Part shown: positions 31,225 through 32,838 of the stretch, one piece after another
Layout: the number at the start of each line of letters is the position of its first letter
Numbering within the stretch: position 1 is the first letter of the stretch
DNA from: an uncultured Opitutales bacterium
Lineage (GTDB): Bacteria; Verrucomicrobiota; Verrucomicrobiia; Opitutales; Intestinicryptomonadaceae
Assembly: GCA_900546565.1 (NCBI GenBank)
Contig: URDC01000016.1
Span: 1-32,838 of the forward strand
Length of the DNA: 32,838 bases
Direction of reading: 5' to 3'
Translations under genes and position numbers: made by a program
The notes under the pieces: generated by a model
Database searches by the model: none
What the model was told of the DNA's origin: nothing
What the model saw: the letters and a program-made list of their open reading frames with translations, nothing else

Positions 31225-32763
31225 ATGGTAAACTCGAATCTCGGAATAAACGTCCTCAACAAGATTAGCCACCTTGTAGCGAAACGTTCGTCGGTGCCCG
31301 AACTCATCAAGCAGACGCTCGATGTCCTCCACGCCGAAATGGGGCTTTTGCGCGGCACCGTCACGCTGCGCGAAGGCGATATGCTCGTAATCGAAGCGTC
31401 GCAGGGACTGAGCAAAAACGAGGTCGAGCGCGGAATGTACCGCGTCGGAGAGGGCATCACGGGCAAAGTCGCCCAGGACGCCAAGCCGCGCGTCATTCCC
31501 GACGTTTCCAAGGAAAAGGAATTCCTCAACCGCACGGGCGCGCGCAGCGGCGAGACAAACGTCGCCTTCATCTGCGTGCCAATCGTCTACCGCGACGACG
31601 TCATCGGCACAATCAGCATAGACCGCAAAGTCGACAAAAATACCGACCTCGACGCCGACCTGCACCTGCTCGAAATCATCGCCAACATCACCGCCGACGC
31701 CGTCTACGCCGCCTACACCGCAATCGAGGAAAAGGAAAAACTCATTTCCGAAAACCGACGCCTGCAACTCGAACTCGACAACAAACTGCGCCCCGACGAA
31801 TTCATCGGCAACGGCAGCAATATGAAGAAAATCTATTCGATGATTTTCAAAGTCGCCACCTCGTCCGCAACCGTGCTAATCAGGGGCGAGTCGGGCACGG
31901 GCAAGGAGCTCGTCGCCCGCGCAATCCAGAAAAATTCCGCGCGCAAGGACAAGCCGTTCGTCTCAATCAACTGCGCCGCCATCCCCGAGGGGCTCATCGA
32001 AAGCGAACTGTTCGGACACGAAAAGGGCGCGTTCACGGGGGCGGTCAACCGCAAAATCGGCTTGGTCGAAGTCGCCGACGGCGGCACGCTCTTTCTCGAC
32101 GAAATCGGCGACCTCACCCTCTTTATGCAGTTGAAACTCCTGCGCTTCATTCAGGAGCACACCTTCTACCGCGTCGGCGGCGGCGACGAGCACAAAGTCG
32201 ATGTCCGCATTATCGCCGCCACAAGCCGAAACCTCGAAGATATGATTCACAACGGCAAGTTCCGCGAAGACTTGTATTACCGCCTCAACGTCTTCCCAAT
32301 CTACCTGCCCGCCCTGCGCAACCGCAAGTGCGACATCATTCCGCTTGCCGAACACTTCCTGCAAAAATACAACGCCATACACAACAAGTCGGTATCGCGC
32401 ATATCCACAACTGCAATAAATATGCTCAATTCCTACTATTGGCCGGGCAACGTCCGCGAGCTTGAAAACAGCGTCGAATACGCCGTCCTCAACACTTCCG
32501 ACAACGTCATAAGCGGCTACAACCTGCCGCCGTCGCTACAAACCGATATGACCGCGCATTCCGCCGCCTCGTTCCCCGCCGACGACAACGAAAACACCGA
32601 CTACGAAACACTCGTCGACAATTTCGAAAAGGAACTCATCACAAACGCATTAAAACGCAACAAGGGTAACGCTTCCGCCGCCGCCAAATATTTAAAAACC
32701 ACCCCGCGCATAATCCTCTACAAAATAAAGAAGTTGCATATCACCCCCTCCCTCTACAAATAG
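31225..32763 (+). CDS. NifA-like sigma-54-dependent transcriptional activator
   Basis: This 512-residue enhancer-binding protein has three parts. An N-terminal GAF sensor domain (about 15-165) contains EGITGKVAQ and VPIVYRDDVIGTISIDR. The central AAA+ domain (about 192-430) has Walker A GESGTGKE (221-228), the sigma-54-contact loop GAFTGA (268-273), Walker B GGTLFLDEIG and the R finger region FREDLYYRLNVFPI. A C-terminal Fis-type helix-turn-helix (GNASAAAKYLKTTPRIILYKIKKL) follows. The layout is that of NifA/AnfA. No nitrogenase genes are in the window; two sigma-54 promoters of nitrogen-assimilation genes are. I infer that it controls the glnB operon and gltB. The ligand of the GAF domain is unknown. 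Confidence 0.92.
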   Translation: MVNSNLGINVLNKISHLVAKRSSVPELIKQTLDVLHAEMGLLRGTVTLREGDMLVIEASQGLSKNEVERGMYRVGEGITGKVAQDAKPRVIPDVSKEKEFLNRTGARSGETNVAFICVPIVYRDDVIGTISIDRKVDKNTDLDADLHLLEIIANITADAVYAAYTAIEEKEKLISENRRLQLELDNKLRPDEFIGNGSNMKKIYSMIFKVATSSATVLIRGESGTGKELVARAIQKNSARKDKPFVSINCAAIPEGLIESELFGHEKGAFTGAVNRKIGLVEVADGGTLFLDEIGDLTLFMQLKLLRFIQEHTFYRVGGGDEHKVDVRIIAATSRNLEDMIHNGKFREDLYYRLNVFPIYLPALRNRKCDIIPLAEHFLQKYNAIHNKSVSRISTTAINMLNSYYWPGNVRELENSVEYAVLNTSDNVISGYNLPPSLQTDMTAHSAASFPADDNENTDYETLVDNFEKELITNALKRNKGNASAAAKYLKTTPRIILYKIKKLHITPSLYK

Positions 32764-32771
32764 CTAAAAAA

Positions 32772-32801
32772 CGGGCGAGGGCGTGCGCCTTCGTTGCGAA
32801 T
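32772..32801 (+). repeat. Stop-codon-adjacent dispersed repeat, copy 3
   Basis: CGGGCGAGGGCGTGCGCCTT followed by CGTTGCGAAT starts 8 nt after the stop of the sigma-54 activator. It matches the minus-strand copy at 131-160 in 26 of 30 positions by eye, including the run GCGAGGGCGTGCGCCT. Confidence 0.65.
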
Positions 32802-32824
32802 ATTTTTATTATTTACGGAAACAT

Positions 32825-32838
32825 TCCACATTCGTGGA
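32825..32838 (+). terminator. Hairpin at the window edge, likely start of a terminator
   Basis: TCCAC-ATTC-GTGGA is a perfect 5-bp stem ending at the last base of the window. It follows the activator gene and the dispersed repeat, as the hairpin at 89-113 follows copies 1 and 2. Any T-tract would lie outside the window. Confidence 0.45.

Noticed and set aside
30463..31767. A 434-codon minus-strand open frame
   Set aside because: It covers parts of gltB and the sigma-54 activator in antisense, with no start signal and no recognisable motif.

Overview
The window looks like chromosomal DNA from a Gram-negative, probably anaerobic or microaerophilic bacterium of the Verrucomicrobia / PVC group. 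The evidence is an OprB-type outer-membrane porin, rubrerythrin, the LL-diaminopimelate aminotransferase (DapL) route to meso-DAP, a large type III glutamine synthetase, and sigma-54 control of nitrogen genes. This is inference from gene content; no marker gene such as 16S rRNA is present.

Layout. (1) Positions 1-3664 are host backbone: the tail of an unknown gene, a porin and a metallophosphoesterase on the minus strand, tRNA-Ser(GCT), rubrerythrin with a clear terminator, and then the promoter and 5' half of a tRNA-Arg(CCT) gene. (2) Positions 3665-18695 form a visibly AT-richer island of about 15 kb that splits that tRNA-Arg gene inside its anticodon loop. An 8-bp core (TTTCCTAA) is repeated at both ends, and the missing 3' half of the tRNA lies at 18688-18729. 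The island carries an unknown gene, a hipBA toxin-antitoxin pair, and one long type I restriction-modification operon. That operon reads hsdM, hsdS, tyrosine recombinase, second hsdS, abortive-infection gene, hsdR, GIY-YIG/T5orf172 gene. Near the right end are strange noncoding repeat units, an intact replacement tRNA-Arg(CCT) and a defective-looking DUF3987 replication protein. (3) Positions 18730-19856 hold a restriction-endonuclease-like gene broken by one in-frame stop. (4) Positions 19890-32838 are host nitrogen and cell-wall metabolism. A minus-strand operon glnB-amtB-glnN-dapL-dapF runs from a near-perfect sigma-54 promoter, and gltB plus a NifA-like sigma-54 activator run divergently from a second sigma-54 promoter.

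How the genes work together. AmtB imports ammonium under PII control, type III glutamine synthetase and glutamate synthase convert it to glutamate, and DapL uses glutamate to make LL-DAP, which DapF would convert to meso-DAP. The NifA-like activator encoded after gltB is the obvious candidate to drive both sigma-54 promoters, probably through three near-identical palindromes in the shared intergenic region. In the island, the restriction operon, the Abi protein and HipBA form a defence/stability module.

The most notable observations are: the tRNA-splitting element that brings its own complete tRNA; two 205-nt paralogous noncoding units that keep their fold while changing their short repeat word in concert; two hsdS genes sharing an identical stretch of about 800 bp in direct orientation; and a DapF in which both catalytic cysteines are serines.
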